A stretch of DNA of 64,000 nt. Origin: Sulfidibacter corallicola (GTDB taxonomy: Bacteria; Acidobacteriota; Holophagae; Acanthopleuribacterales; Acanthopleuribacteraceae). Each line of letters starts with the position of its first letter. Within the stretch, counting starts at the first letter, position 1. Of the stretch, positions 51,176 through 60,284 are shown one piece after another. The position numbers and the translations under genes were made by a program. Below the pieces are notes generated by a model. The model was not told the origin of the DNA, did not search any database, and saw only the letters and a program-made list of their open reading frames with translations. The stretch is taken from assembly GCF_017498545.1 (NCBI RefSeq), contig NZ_CP071793.1:7143001-7207000 (forward strand). Reading direction: 5' to 3'.

Positions 51176-51390
51176 TCGCCGGCACCCTCTTGGAGGGCGC
51201 GTTCCGCGGCCGCACGCAACGGGTCGCGGACCTGGGGCGGCAATTCGGCCAGTGCAGGCCCATCAGGCCGGCCTGCAGCGCGTAGAGCAGGTTCAGGCGG
51301 ACGCGATAGCCGCGGCGTTCGAGGGTGGCGTAGGCCGCGACGGGCCCGCGCCGCCGCAGCTCCTCGCACATGGCCACGCCGATGTATCTC
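51172..51390 (-). pseudogene. Remnant of a protein-coding gene with a frameshift
   Basis: On the minus strand one frame reads 'YIGVAMCEELRRRGPVAAYA' followed by LERRGYRVRLNLLYALQAGL. It then becomes nonsense, while another frame continues protein-like ('ALAELPPQVRDPLRAA' to a stop near 51172). The join lies near 51250-51265. The N-terminal part is absent upstream of about 51390. I do not recognise the family. The alternative is a sequencing error in a short gene, but no start is available. Confidence 0.45.
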
Positions 51391-51460
51391 GACTATCGGG
51401 CGGAGGCGGGTCCGATGTTGCGCAGATCGAGAATCGGGGTTCCCGCGTTCGCGCCACCTG

Positions 51461-53611
51461 TCATGGATTTGAACTGTCCGGCACGGAGGCGGACCCTTCG
51501 TGGGCGAGCCATTTCTGGATGACCGTCAACAGCGCTTTCTGGCGGACCGGTTTGGTGAGGTAGTCGTCCATGCCGTGGGCCAGGCACTTTTCGCGATCAC
51601 CTTTGATGGCGTTGGCCGTCAGGGCCACGATCGGGGTGTGCCGGTCGTCCCGCTCCATTTGCCGCACCTTCTCGGTGGCCTGGAAACCATCCATCTCCGG
51701 CATTTGGCAATCCATCAGGATCAGGTCGTAGCCCCGGCGACGCACCGCGTCCAGGACTTCTCTGCCGTTGTGGGCGACGTCGCACGCGTATCCCGCCTTG
51801 CGCAGCAGGTGCAGCACGACCTTTTGATTGACCGGGTTGTCCTCGGCCAAGAGAATCGAGGGAATGCTGTCGGTTTGCGATTCCTGGCCGCGGTGTCGGG
51901 TGTAGAACGCGTTGGCCTTTTCGGTGGAGCCGTCTTTGTTGCGAGTCGAGAGCTGCTCCAGGCAGGCCTTGAGATCTTCCGCGCTGACCGGCATCGGAAG
52001 GAAGGCCGCGAATCCCGCCCGTTCCACCTGGGCCGCATCGCCCGGTCTGGGCTCGCGCACCAGGGCCACGCTGTTGCGGGTCGCCGGTGCGACGCGTTTG
52101 CGCAGTCGTTCCGAGAGGGGATCGCCGTCGAGTTTGGTCAGCGGGTAGTCGGCGATCAGCAGATCGAAGTTGGATTCGGCCTTCTGTTCTGCGTCCAGGA
52201 TCGTCACCAGGTCGCTGTAGCGGTCCACGGTTTTGCAGTGGATGCCCCATTCGCTCAATTGGCGCACCAGTTCGGTGCTGTCGGCCTTGTCGCTGCCGAA
52301 GACCAGCGCGCGTCGACCGGCGAGCACGTCGCCCTGGGGCACCGATTCCATGGACGGTGGGATGGATTTGGTCACCTTCGCGGTGAACCAGAAGGTGGAA
52401 CCCTCGCCGAGTTTGCTGTGGACGCCCACGTGGCCGCCCATCATCAGCGCCAGCTTTTTCGAGATGACCAGGCCCAATCCGGTGCCGCCGTACTTGCGCG
52501 TGGTGGAGGAATCCACCTGACTGAAGCTCTGGAACAGCTTGGTCAAACCCATTTCCGAGATGCCGATACCCGTGTCCTTCACTTCGAAGCGCAGCGCGAT
52601 CTCGTCCGAATCCGCCTCGGGCTGCTCGTCCAGCTCGAGGCGCAGCATCACGCCGCCCTTGGTGGTGAACTTGAGGGCGTTGGAAAGGAAATTCATCAGG
52701 ATCTGGCGAATGCGCGTGGGGTCGCCGTTGATCCAGTTGGGGACGCCCGGTGCGAATTGGTATTGCAGCGACAGGTTGGCTTCCTCGAACTTGAATTGGA
52801 ACATGCGCATGATGTCCGCGATGGTGGTGCGCAGGTTGAAGTCGATCAACTCCAGCGCGACCTTGCCCGCCTCGATCTTGGAAAAATCTAAAATGTCGTT
52901 GATCAGGTCCAGCAGGACGTCGGCGCTGTAGGTGATGGCCTTGACGTATTCGCGCTGCTCGTCGGTCATCTCGGTTTGCGCCAGCAGGTTGGCCATGCCG
53001 ATAACGCCGTTGAGCGGGGTGCGGATTTCGTGGCTCATGTTGGAGAGAAACTCGCTCTTTTCGCGGTTGGCGGCTTCGGCCAGCAGCCGCGCTCGCTCCA
53101 CGTCGCGGGTGTGCTCCAAATTGACGCGACGCAGGCTCCACTTGTTGGTGAGCGCCAGGGCCATCTGCTTGACTTCCACCGGATCGAAGGGTTTTCGCAA
53201 AAACAGGACGCGGTCGTTTTCACCCAGCAGTTCGGTGATCTCTTCCCACGAATAATCGGTAAAGGCGGAGCACAACACGATTTCCAGGTTTTCGACTTCC
53301 TGGAGCAGGTGCCCGGCGGTCTTGATGCCGTCCCAACCGGGGGGCATGCGCACGTCGATGAAGGCCAGCGCGAACGGGCTGCCCTCCTTGTGTGCGGCGA
53401 GCGCCATTTCGTAGCCTTCCTTCCCTTGAAATGCGGAGGCCAATTGGTACTCGGGCGCGGGTGTGGGGGCTTTGATCCCGAACAATTCTTCTTCGAAGGC
53501 ATCGAGAGCCCGGGAGACAGGCGTGTTGTACCGGCTCGCCAAAGCTTTCTGGAAGTCCTTGTGAATCAATTCGTTGTCATCCACGATCAGGATTCGATTA
53601 TTGATTTTCAA
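51461..53611 (-). CDS. Hybrid sensor histidine kinase with N- and C-terminal receiver domains
   Basis: The 716-residue product has an N-terminal receiver ('RILIVDDNELIHKDF', phospho-Asp in 'LAFIDVRMPPGWDG', Lys in 'FLRKPFD') with an insert of about 40 residues after the second helix. HisKA follows (His in 'NMSHEIRTPLNGVIGM'), then HATPase ('NFLSNALKFTTKGG', 'DTGIGISE', 'KYGGTGLGLVISKKL'). A degenerate receiver-like domain (about 430-560, 'LLIADYPLTKLDGD') and a full C-terminal receiver ('ILLAEDNPVNQKV', 'ILMDCQMPEMDG', 'YLTKPV') complete it. There are no membrane segments, so it is cytoplasmic and takes its input through the first receiver. It can pass phosphate to an Hpt or to DNA-binding regulators elsewhere. 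No output gene is adjacent. Confidence 0.92.
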   Translation of the reverse strand: MKINNRILIVDDNELIHKDFQKALASRYNTPVSRALDAFEEELFGIKAPTPAPEYQLASAFQGKEGYEMALAAHKEGSPFALAFIDVRMPPGWDGIKTAGHLLQEVENLEIVLCSAFTDYSWEEITELLGENDRVLFLRKPFDPVEVKQMALALTNKWSLRRVNLEHTRDVERARLLAEAANREKSEFLSNMSHEIRTPLNGVIGMANLLAQTEMTDEQREYVKAITYSADVLLDLINDILDFSKIEAGKVALELIDFNLRTTIADIMRMFQFKFEEANLSLQYQFAPGVPNWINGDPTRIRQILMNFLSNALKFTTKGGVMLRLELDEQPEADSDEIALRFEVKDTGIGISEMGLTKLFQSFSQVDSSTTRKYGGTGLGLVISKKLALMMGGHVGVHSKLGEGSTFWFTAKVTKSIPPSMESVPQGDVLAGRRALVFGSDKADSTELVRQLSEWGIHCKTVDRYSDLVTILDAEQKAESNFDLLIADYPLTKLDGDPLSERLRKRVAPATRNSVALVREPRPGDAAQVERAGFAAFLPMPVSAEDLKACLEQLSTRNKDGSTEKANAFYTRHRGQESQTDSIPSILLAEDNPVNQKVVLHLLRKAGYACDVAHNGREVLDAVRRRGYDLILMDCQMPEMDGFQATEKVRQMERDDRHTPIVALTANAIKGDREKCLAHGMDDYLTKPVRQKALLTVIQKWLAHEGSASVPDSSNP

Positions 53612-53928
53612 GATGCCAACCTGTTGAAGATACCGGCGGTGACCAGCCGAACGGCGTGGATTTCGGGTTCAGGCACAGAACTGCGATGCAGGACTCCCGG
53701 AGCGGGGGATCCGAGGCATTTCAGCGTCCCTTCGGCACTGAAAAAGTCGTTTTAGAGATGTTGGCCTGACCACATCTTACTAGATCGGCCAAACTTTGAA
53801 AAACGATTACAATTTGAGGTCGGGCTTCTGAAATACGGCGAGTCGTCGTTTTGGCATGCCTCCAAAAAGTCGTGGCATCACCGGATTTCCAGGGTTTCCG
53901 TTCAACCCTTCGACCCGGGGAAGTCCTC
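53612..53928. other. Intergenic region, nothing recognised
   Basis: About 315 bases upstream of the hybrid kinase and downstream of ndh. Bases 53745-53820 are AT-rich. I see no gene, repeat or strong terminator. Confidence 0.45.
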
Positions 53929-55224
53929 CTAGCCGCCATCCTCCTCGGGCGTGAACTTGCCGGTGATGAGCCGGGCGCCGCGTTTGCGGGTGAGGTAGTT
54001 CCAGGCCCATTGCGTGGAGACGATCATCTTGTTGCCGAACTCGATCAGGAAGTGGATGTGGATGAAGGCCCAAATCAGCCAGGCGGGCAGGCCCGACAGT
54101 TTGAGGACGTTCAGGTCGGCGACGGCCGCGTTGCGCCCGATCACCGCCAGGCTGCCCTTGTCGAAATAGGTGAAGGGCTTGGAAGGCCGGCCCGCGATCA
54201 TGTCCCGGACGCGCGAGGCGGCGTAGCGACCCATCTGCATCGCCGCCGGCGCCACGCCGGGGACCTGCTTGCCGTTGGGCTGGATGATTTGGGCCAGATC
54301 GCCCACGACCAGGATGTGGTCGTAGCCTGGCAGCGACAGGTCGGGCTGGACGGCGATTCGACCCGACCGATCCGCCTCGGCGCCGGTCTTGGCCGCCAGC
54401 GCCTCGCCGAATCGATTGGCCTTGACGCCCGCGGCCCACAGCACGGTCGCGGCGCGCAGGGTTTCCTCGGATCCGTCGGCGCGTTTGAGCCGAACGTTTC
54501 GGTCCTGGATATCGGTGACGAACGTTTTGGTCATGATCTTGACGCCCAGCTTTTCCAACGCGTTTTGGGCCTTGGCGCTGAGGTCGGGCGGGTAGGGGGG
54601 AAGCACGCGGTCGGTGCCTTCCACCAGCACGATGTCGACGCGGCTGGGGTCGATGTTGCGGAAGTTGCGGTGCATGGTGGCGTGGGCCAATTCGGCCAGG
54701 GCGCCGGCCAATTCCACGCCCGTGGGTCCGGCGCCCACGATGACGAACCGTTTCAGTTCGGCGCGCAGGTCGGGATCGTCCAGCTTCTCCGCTTCTTCGA
54801 AGGCGTTGAGAATCCGGCGCCGCATTTCCAGCGCGTCCTCGATGGTCTTCAATCCCGGCGCGTGGGAACCCCAATGACTGTTGCCGAAGTAGTGGTGGCG
54901 CACGCCGGTCGCCACGATCAGGTAGTCGTAGCTCAGCTCGCCACCCTTGAGGATCAGGCGCTTCTCGTCCGGTTCGATACCGCGGACCTCGTCCTTGAGG
55001 ACGGAGACGTGCGGGTACTTCTTCAGCACGGCGCGAATCGGTGAGGCGATGTCACCGGGCGACAGCCCGCCGGTGGCGACCTGGTACAGCAGCGGTTGAA
55101 AGAGGTGGAAGTTGCGTTTGTCGACCAGGGTGACGCGGGCCTTGACGCGCTTGAGTTGCTTGGCTGCATAGAGGCCGCCGAAACCGCCGCCGATGATGAC
55201 GATATGAGGTATGTGGTCCGTCAA
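53929..55224 (-). CDS. ndh: Type II NADH:quinone oxidoreductase (NDH-2)
   Basis: The 431-residue product has two dinucleotide folds: 'IVIIGGGFGGLYAAKQLKR' for FAD at the N-terminus and 'FVIVGAGPTGVELAGALAEL' (about 160-180) for NADH. It also has 'VLWAAGVKA', 'ILVVGDLAQI' and a C-terminal amphipathic/membrane-anchoring region ('LPAWLIWAFIHIHFLIEF'). NDH-2 feeds electrons from NADH to quinone without pumping protons. I prefer TTG at 55224, which has GGGAGG at ideal spacing; a TTG at 55239 would sit on that ribosome site. It is a single gene. Confidence 0.94.
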   Translation of the reverse strand: MTDHIPHIVIIGGGFGGLYAAKQLKRVKARVTLVDKRNFHLFQPLLYQVATGGLSPGDIASPIRAVLKKYPHVSVLKDEVRGIEPDEKRLILKGGELSYDYLIVATGVRHHYFGNSHWGSHAPGLKTIEDALEMRRRILNAFEEAEKLDDPDLRAELKRFVIVGAGPTGVELAGALAELAHATMHRNFRNIDPSRVDIVLVEGTDRVLPPYPPDLSAKAQNALEKLGVKIMTKTFVTDIQDRNVRLKRADGSEETLRAATVLWAAGVKANRFGEALAAKTGAEADRSGRIAVQPDLSLPGYDHILVVGDLAQIIQPNGKQVPGVAPAAMQMGRYAASRVRDMIAGRPSKPFTYFDKGSLAVIGRNAAVADLNVLKLSGLPAWLIWAFIHIHFLIEFGNKMIVSTQWAWNYLTRKRGARLITGKFTPEEDGG

Positions 55225-55367
55225 ATAGACGCCTCCCAAGAAGGTGATTCGAATGTCGCCCCCATTCTAGTGCTCATCCCGAATCGGGGCAATCACCAAC
55301 GTCGGCAGGGCCCACGAAAGGCACGCCAGGGCTGTGGCGCAGGCCGTCCTCACCAGACCGTCGCTCC

Positions 55368-55670
55368 CTCCAATCGTCGAAGTCGACTGGATCTTCTACG
55401 ACGCCACTACGGTCTTCTTCGGCGTCGATGAGGAGGATGTCGGCTTCGGCGAAAGCCCTGGGCTGAGAATGTTCGGCAAGTTCGAGGAGGGTCGTTGGAG
55501 CCCACGGATCGGAGTCCGCAGGTCGTCCTGGCGCTTGCAGTGACTCGTGAAGGGTTTCCGGTTCGAAGCTGGGTGCTTCCCGGGAACGCCGCCGATGTGT
55601 CGTTCATCGAAACCATCGCGGCCGATCTCCGGCAACCGAAAGAAATTATTGAACTTATGCTTGTGTTTTT
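55368..55670 (+). pseudogene. Remnant of an IS1634/IS4-like transposase
   Basis: The frame around 55370-55430 reads 'VDWIFYDATTVFFGVDEEDV', like the first DDE-region segment of IS1634-type transposases ('YDTTT'). A second frame from about 55500 reads 'SPQVVLALAVTREGFPVRSW' and then 'VLPGNAADVSFIETIAADL', a highly conserved later segment. The two frames are joined by a frameshift and the gene is cut off on both sides. No terminal inverted repeats were found. The AT-rich gene that follows may have come with it. Confidence 0.75.
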
Positions 55671-55848
55671 GCCTGCACCGGGAAAACGCGAATCAAGGGA
55701 ATGGTCAGGTTTTTCATCCAGGGCAACCCCCTGATTCCCCTCGCCGACAAGGTGAGAAGGATCACTCAAGGATCGGAGATTCCTACCTGTTTCGGAGGAT
55801 CTTCGGTTTGATGTTAAGATGTAACATCTTCTTAGTCAGGAGGATGGA

Positions 55849-57270
55849 ATGAATGGAAGGGTCGGGTTTTCCTGTTTTTTCATTTTTGCCACTTTTTTTA
55901 TCTTTGGCGGTGAATATTACGTTTCACCTGATGGTGACGATGCAAACCCGGGCACCTTTGAGCAGCCCTGGCGTCACATTGCTTTTGCCACTTGCGGCGG
56001 GGAGTACGGTTGCCCTGAGACTGTCAGTAATCCCAACCTGCTCGAAAGCGGCGATACCCTTTTTCTTCGAGCCGGCACCTATGACGAATCGGGCATTCGC
56101 TTGGCCAATTCCGGAACGGAAACCCAACCGATTCAAATCAAAAACTACCCAGGTGAGGAAGCGATTGTGGACGGAGGCTTCACCGCCCCCGACGGGTTAC
56201 AGCATCGACCGGTCTTCGAGATCGACAACGCCCATCACATCGTTTTCGAGGGCCTTACCATCCGGCGGGGGTTAAGATCCAATATTCGAATGGGTTATGA
56301 TGGTACAGCAACTCATGTCACCGTTAGGTCCTGTGACCTTTCAGAATTCGTCGTCGGTGACAACTCCGCCAATATCTATATCAACAGTGGCACCGATGCC
56401 ATTGTCATTCTCGATAATGTCATTTCAGACAAAAACGGCACGGGCCTAAACAGCGCCGGGATAATTATTTTCAATGCCGGCAGACTGTTGATCGCCAACA
56501 ACGAAATTTATAACACCAACCATGGCATTTACTACAAACACAGCCAGGATAACGGGTTGGCGACGGTCATCGAAAACAACTTGATTTACGACCAGAGTTC
56601 GGACGGAATGTTGGTATCCAATGCCGAAACCATCATACGCAACAATGTCATCCTGAATACCGATCGTGCCGGTATCTGGATTTTTGAGGAGAGCGCATCC
56701 TGTGGTTTTCTGGCAAGCCACGATGTTTCGATCCTCCACAATACGGTAATCGATACCAATAGCGGAATCCGCTTGTCGAGAAGCCGTGAATGTCTGGGCA
56801 CCTACAACACTATCGTAAGAGACAACCTCGTCGCCAACTTTACCAACGGTGAAATGAGAGGCCTTGCGATCTGGCCATATCACGGCTACCCGGATTACGA
56901 TCTTCCGGACGGAAGCGAAACCACCTTCGATCACAACCTGGTCTTTGGTTCAGGTTTCCAAGAACCGATCCGAATCATCAATCAATACTACGACGCGAGC
57001 TCAACCCCGCTGGCCGGTGAAGGAAACATTCAACTAGAACCCAGTTTCGTCGACTTGGAAAATGGTGACTATCGCTTATCCGACGGTAGCCCGGGCGAAA
57101 ATGCCGCTACCGATGGTAAAGACATGGGTGTCAATACGACACTGGTCGGAATTGGACGACAACCTTACTGGATGTATTGGCGGCAACCGTTTCAACTTCC
57201 CTTCACAATCGATCACATTCCAAACAGGCTTGTCGACGTTCTCGATCTCACCTCATTTGTCGGGAACTGA
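55849..57270 (+). CDS. Secreted right-handed beta-helix protein with C-terminal dockerin-like loop
   Basis: The 473-residue product has a hydrophobic leader (about 6-20), then 'EYYVSPDGDDANPGTFEQPW', the usual start of bacterial pectate-lyase-like beta-helix proteins (DUF1565-like). Helix coils follow with repeated 'NNxI' turns ('IENNLIYDQSSDGM', 'IIRNNVILNTDRAGI'). The last 30 residues hold W-x10-D-H-I-P-N-R-L-V-D-V-L-D, a single dockerin-like loop (position 3 is Ile, so calcium binding may be weak). AGGAGG precedes the ATG. Codon use and base composition are clearly AT-richer than in the neighbours. With the transposase remnant just upstream this suggests transfer. The enzymatic role, if any, would be polysaccharide binding or lysis. 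Confidence 0.82.
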   Translation: MNGRVGFSCFFIFATFFIFGGEYYVSPDGDDANPGTFEQPWRHIAFATCGGEYGCPETVSNPNLLESGDTLFLRAGTYDESGIRLANSGTETQPIQIKNYPGEEAIVDGGFTAPDGLQHRPVFEIDNAHHIVFEGLTIRRGLRSNIRMGYDGTATHVTVRSCDLSEFVVGDNSANIYINSGTDAIVILDNVISDKNGTGLNSAGIIIFNAGRLLIANNEIYNTNHGIYYKHSQDNGLATVIENNLIYDQSSDGMLVSNAETIIRNNVILNTDRAGIWIFEESASCGFLASHDVSILHNTVIDTNSGIRLSRSRECLGTYNTIVRDNLVANFTNGEMRGLAIWPYHGYPDYDLPDGSETTFDHNLVFGSGFQEPIRIINQYYDASSTPLAGEGNIQLEPSFVDLENGDYRLSDGSPGENAATDGKDMGVNTTLVGIGRQPYWMYWRQPFQLPFTIDHIPNRLVDVLDLTSFVGN

Positions 57271-57695
57271 TGATAATCTCTTGCAGGCTGCCGCCTCGGG
57301 TCGAAAACCATCCGCCGGACTGTCGAGCCTCCTGAAATCATTCCAATTCCGAATCATGCCGGATTGTTCCTTTCGGGTGCCTTCGATCCTGGCGAAAGCC
57401 GGCTCACGGTGGCAAGCGACAATCACAAGCCAGACACGCGCCCGAAAGCGGGCGCGTCTTTTGGCGCAGGCCCGAGTTAAACCTTCACCTCGTGTGATTT
57501 CTTGCATCGCCGGTTTATGGTTAACCCCCGTTTGGGCTTTCGGGTACTTTTTGCAGGATGTTTCTTCGCTCCCGCAAAGAAACCCCCTCCCAAAAACGCG
57601 AATGACACGAGCGAAGGGATGCCGTTCGCCCGTGTCGATCCTGCGTTTCACGTGGTTGGGAATGTGTTCAGGTCATGCGGAGCCTGTCCCTTTGG
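57271..57695. other. Intergenic region between convergent beta-helix genes
   Basis: About 425 bases with no credible gene; it holds a terminator at 57436-57462 and otherwise nothing recognised. Confidence 0.55.
57436..57462 (+). terminator. Rho-independent terminator
   Basis: A perfect stem ACGCGCCCG (57436-57444) / CGGGCGCGT (57449-57457) has a four-base AAAG loop and is followed by CTTTT. It lies about 165 bases after the stop of the plus-strand beta-helix gene. Confidence 0.8.
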
Positions 57696-59192
57696 TCAGG
57701 GTTGGGTCCAGCTTATGGCGCTGACGCCGTCCTCGTTGGTGGCGCCGGCCGTGTTGTTCGTCAGCGTGGTCGTCAACGCCCGTACGGTGCCGTTGAAAAC
57801 CGCATTGATGCCGTACCCGGTGTTGTCCTTGGAAGTGGAATGGTCGAACAGCGTGGTACTGCCGTAGCTGGTGGTCAAGCCGTGGCCGCCGTTGTCCTCT
57901 GTCGTGACGTAGCGTGCGACCAGGCTCGATCCGCTGTCACAGACGAGCCCGTGGCTGCCGTTGCTCTTGCTGACGAGGTGGTCGGCGAACACGAAGGATG
58001 AATTGACCGCCCGAAGGCCTTTGTCGAAGTCCTGGACCACCATCTGGGGTCCGCAGGTAAGGCTGCTCTTCCAAAGTACTTCGAGACCGTTGCCGGTATG
58101 GTTGGTGCCCTTGAGGGTGAAGCCGTCCAGTTTGCCGAGATCGCGGCCGTCCTTGAGGCGTACGCCGTTGTGGTTCTCGTTGAAGGTGATCTCGACCTGG
58201 CTGGCATCCGAGGTGTTGCCCAGCAGGTAGATCTGCTTGCCTTGGGGATGGGTGACGTCGATGGTGTCGTAGTTGGTGTAGGTGCCGTCTTCCACCTGAA
58301 TGGTGGCGATGGCCGCGCCCTGAATGGTGCGCTCGTTCAGGTAGTCGAAAGCGTCTTGGATGGTGGCGTGGTCGTCGGGGACGTGCAGGGTCAGATCACG
58401 CACGATGAAGGGACCGGTGCCGCCCTCGAGGTAGAGCTTGTCGACTTCGTCCTCGGCGATGGCGCGGTCGTAGACCCGTACTTCGTCGATGCGGCCTTTG
58501 AAGGTGTTGTGGGCCCCACCGTTGGGAAGCTGCTGGTCCTCCACGCCCTCGTAGGCCAAGGCACCGCCGATGGCGAGCGGCAGACCGCTGGTCAGGTCGC
58601 CGTAGCTGCCGTAGACGTCGATGATGCTGTCCAGGCGGCCGTTGATGTACAGGCGGGCTTCCCAGTCCGCGTTGTAGACCATCGCGACGTGATACCACTC
58701 GCCGTAGGGGTAGTTCTTGCCGCGGCCGTCGGAAATCCGCATGTTGGTGCTGGCGTCGTCGAGACCGGTAGCCTGGAAGTAGAACCCGTCACCGGAGGTG
58801 GTTTGACGGATGATGATCTGCCATCCCACGGTTTCACCCGAGGTTCCGCTGCCGCGGCTGTCGACGATGCGCATTTTGGTTTGGCCGGTCGCATCTGGCA
58901 GAAACCAGGCCGACACCGAGAAATCGCCCTCGCCAGGAGCGAGGCTGACGTCGTAGGGCACGCGAACCATGTCGTTTTGACCGTCCAGGGAAAGGCCGCG
59001 CCCCAGTTTGCCGTGGGTGAAGGTTGCGCCGTTCATGGCGGCGCCGTCGTTGTTCTCGCTGCTGGAATCTTCGAAATTGTCTTCGAATTCCCAGTGGCCG
59101 ACGAGGCCGTCGGACAAGCCGGCGAGACTGATGGTGGGAAAGGCGGCGATGGCGAAGCACACCAAGAGCGAGGTCAGGTAACTGCGTTTCAT
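57696..59192 (-). CDS. Secreted LamG-domain protein with beta-helix C-terminal part
   Basis: The 498-residue product has a signal peptide (MKRSYLTSLLVCFAIAAFPT...LAG). A LamG/concanavalin-like jelly-roll domain follows (about 26-260: 'LVGHWEFEDNFEDSSSENND', 'GLSLDGQNDMVRVPYD', 'EWYHVAMVYN', 'GRIDEVRVYDRAI'). Next are pectin-lyase-type coils (about 280-498: 'HVPDDHATIQDAFDYL', 'GNGLEVLWKSS', 'NTGYGINAVFNGT'). LamG domains of this kind bind glycans or act as spacers in surface proteins. It lacks the dockerin-like tail of its neighbours. It converges with the beta-helix gene on the left. Confidence 0.85.
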   Translation of the reverse strand: MKRSYLTSLLVCFAIAAFPTISLAGLSDGLVGHWEFEDNFEDSSSENNDGAAMNGATFTHGKLGRGLSLDGQNDMVRVPYDVSLAPGEGDFSVSAWFLPDATGQTKMRIVDSRGSGTSGETVGWQIIIRQTTSGDGFYFQATGLDDASTNMRISDGRGKNYPYGEWYHVAMVYNADWEARLYINGRLDSIIDVYGSYGDLTSGLPLAIGGALAYEGVEDQQLPNGGAHNTFKGRIDEVRVYDRAIAEDEVDKLYLEGGTGPFIVRDLTLHVPDDHATIQDAFDYLNERTIQGAAIATIQVEDGTYTNYDTIDVTHPQGKQIYLLGNTSDASQVEITFNENHNGVRLKDGRDLGKLDGFTLKGTNHTGNGLEVLWKSSLTCGPQMVVQDFDKGLRAVNSSFVFADHLVSKSNGSHGLVCDSGSSLVARYVTTEDNGGHGLTTSYGSTTLFDHSTSKDNTGYGINAVFNGTVRALTTTLTNNTAGATNEDGVSAISWTQP

Positions 59193-60284
59193 GAGAGAAC
59201 CTCCACGAGATTGAGAAGATGCTTGGAGTCGTTTTCCGAATTGGGCTGGACTCGGGGGCGAGCTCGACCCATCGGGAAAAAGGCCGGACGTCCAAGCTTG
59301 GCGATCCTGTCTGGCGCCAATCGCCCGGGCGTCCGGTTTTCGTGTTCCGATGGCTCGGTTCGGCTCCGAATGGGCCCGTTCCGAACTGCCTCCGTTTTAC
59401 GCCCCCCGAGCGGAGGAACCTCGGACAAATAGCTGACTGTGAATGACTTGTCCGAAATCGTCAGGGAAATGTCCGCCATGGTCAGATGAAGCGGGCAACA
59501 CTGGTCGAAAATCCGTGAAGCCGCGACCACTTTGTCGGTTCAGCGGAAGCCCTGGTATGTCTCAGGCCGGGACACCGGTTGGTTCGATCATTCCAGAGCG
59601 GCCCATTCTGACGAAAGATCGCCCTCCGCCGGGCCGCTTTCCTGGCTTCATCGCTCGATGGCCTCCTTACCGACGATGGCGACCGCGATGGAGTGGATCG
59701 AAAAGCGATGAATTGAAATACTGCCTGCCGTTGGACTGGCGTCGTTTGTGTGACGTTTCCTTTCTTCAGGGGAAAAATGGCGACGAACACGGTTCTAAAG
59801 TGCGCCGCGTTCTGTTTTACATGTAGACATTTCGTTTTATTTGCGATTGTCGAGAGCTGATGTGTGTCTATATGACTTTTGATGTACTTGATTTGCGTCA
59901 AAAAAGAGTCGGTGTGTGACCTGCGTCAGTTTTTCGGTCTTCCGCGCATCTTGAATTGGGTGATTGAGTACAATGCGGCCATTCGATGCTCATTCGATCG
60001 TTTTCGATCAGGTGCCCGCCACCCGTGATGGTGCGTGCACATCCACCATTAGATCGCCTGGTATTTTATCCGAGCTGCTGAACCGGCCTTTTTTATCCCC
60101 GCATTGCCGTTTTTTTGGCCTTTGAACGCTCAGGTACCGGCGTTTTTGTGTACCCTCTCGATTTTCCTCAGATGGGGCCCGCTTGGTACGAGCCGTTTCT
60201 CGCGGTGATGTATTCCATCAAAACTCTTTTCCCGACCATCGATTCGGGAACTGATCTGTTTGCTTATCTCTAAGGAGCATATCT
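59193..60284. other. Divergent intergenic region, about 1.1 kb
   Basis: No credible gene on either strand. The part from 59800 to 60280 is AT-richer than average, with T-runs (60080-60120), as expected around promoters of the two divergent secreted-protein genes. None of the window's repeat families is present. Confidence 0.5.

Noticed and set aside
57062..57724. 220-codon plus-strand ORF across the end of the beta-helix gene
   Set aside because: It is out of frame with the beta-helix gene, passes through the terminator, and has no protein-like composition.
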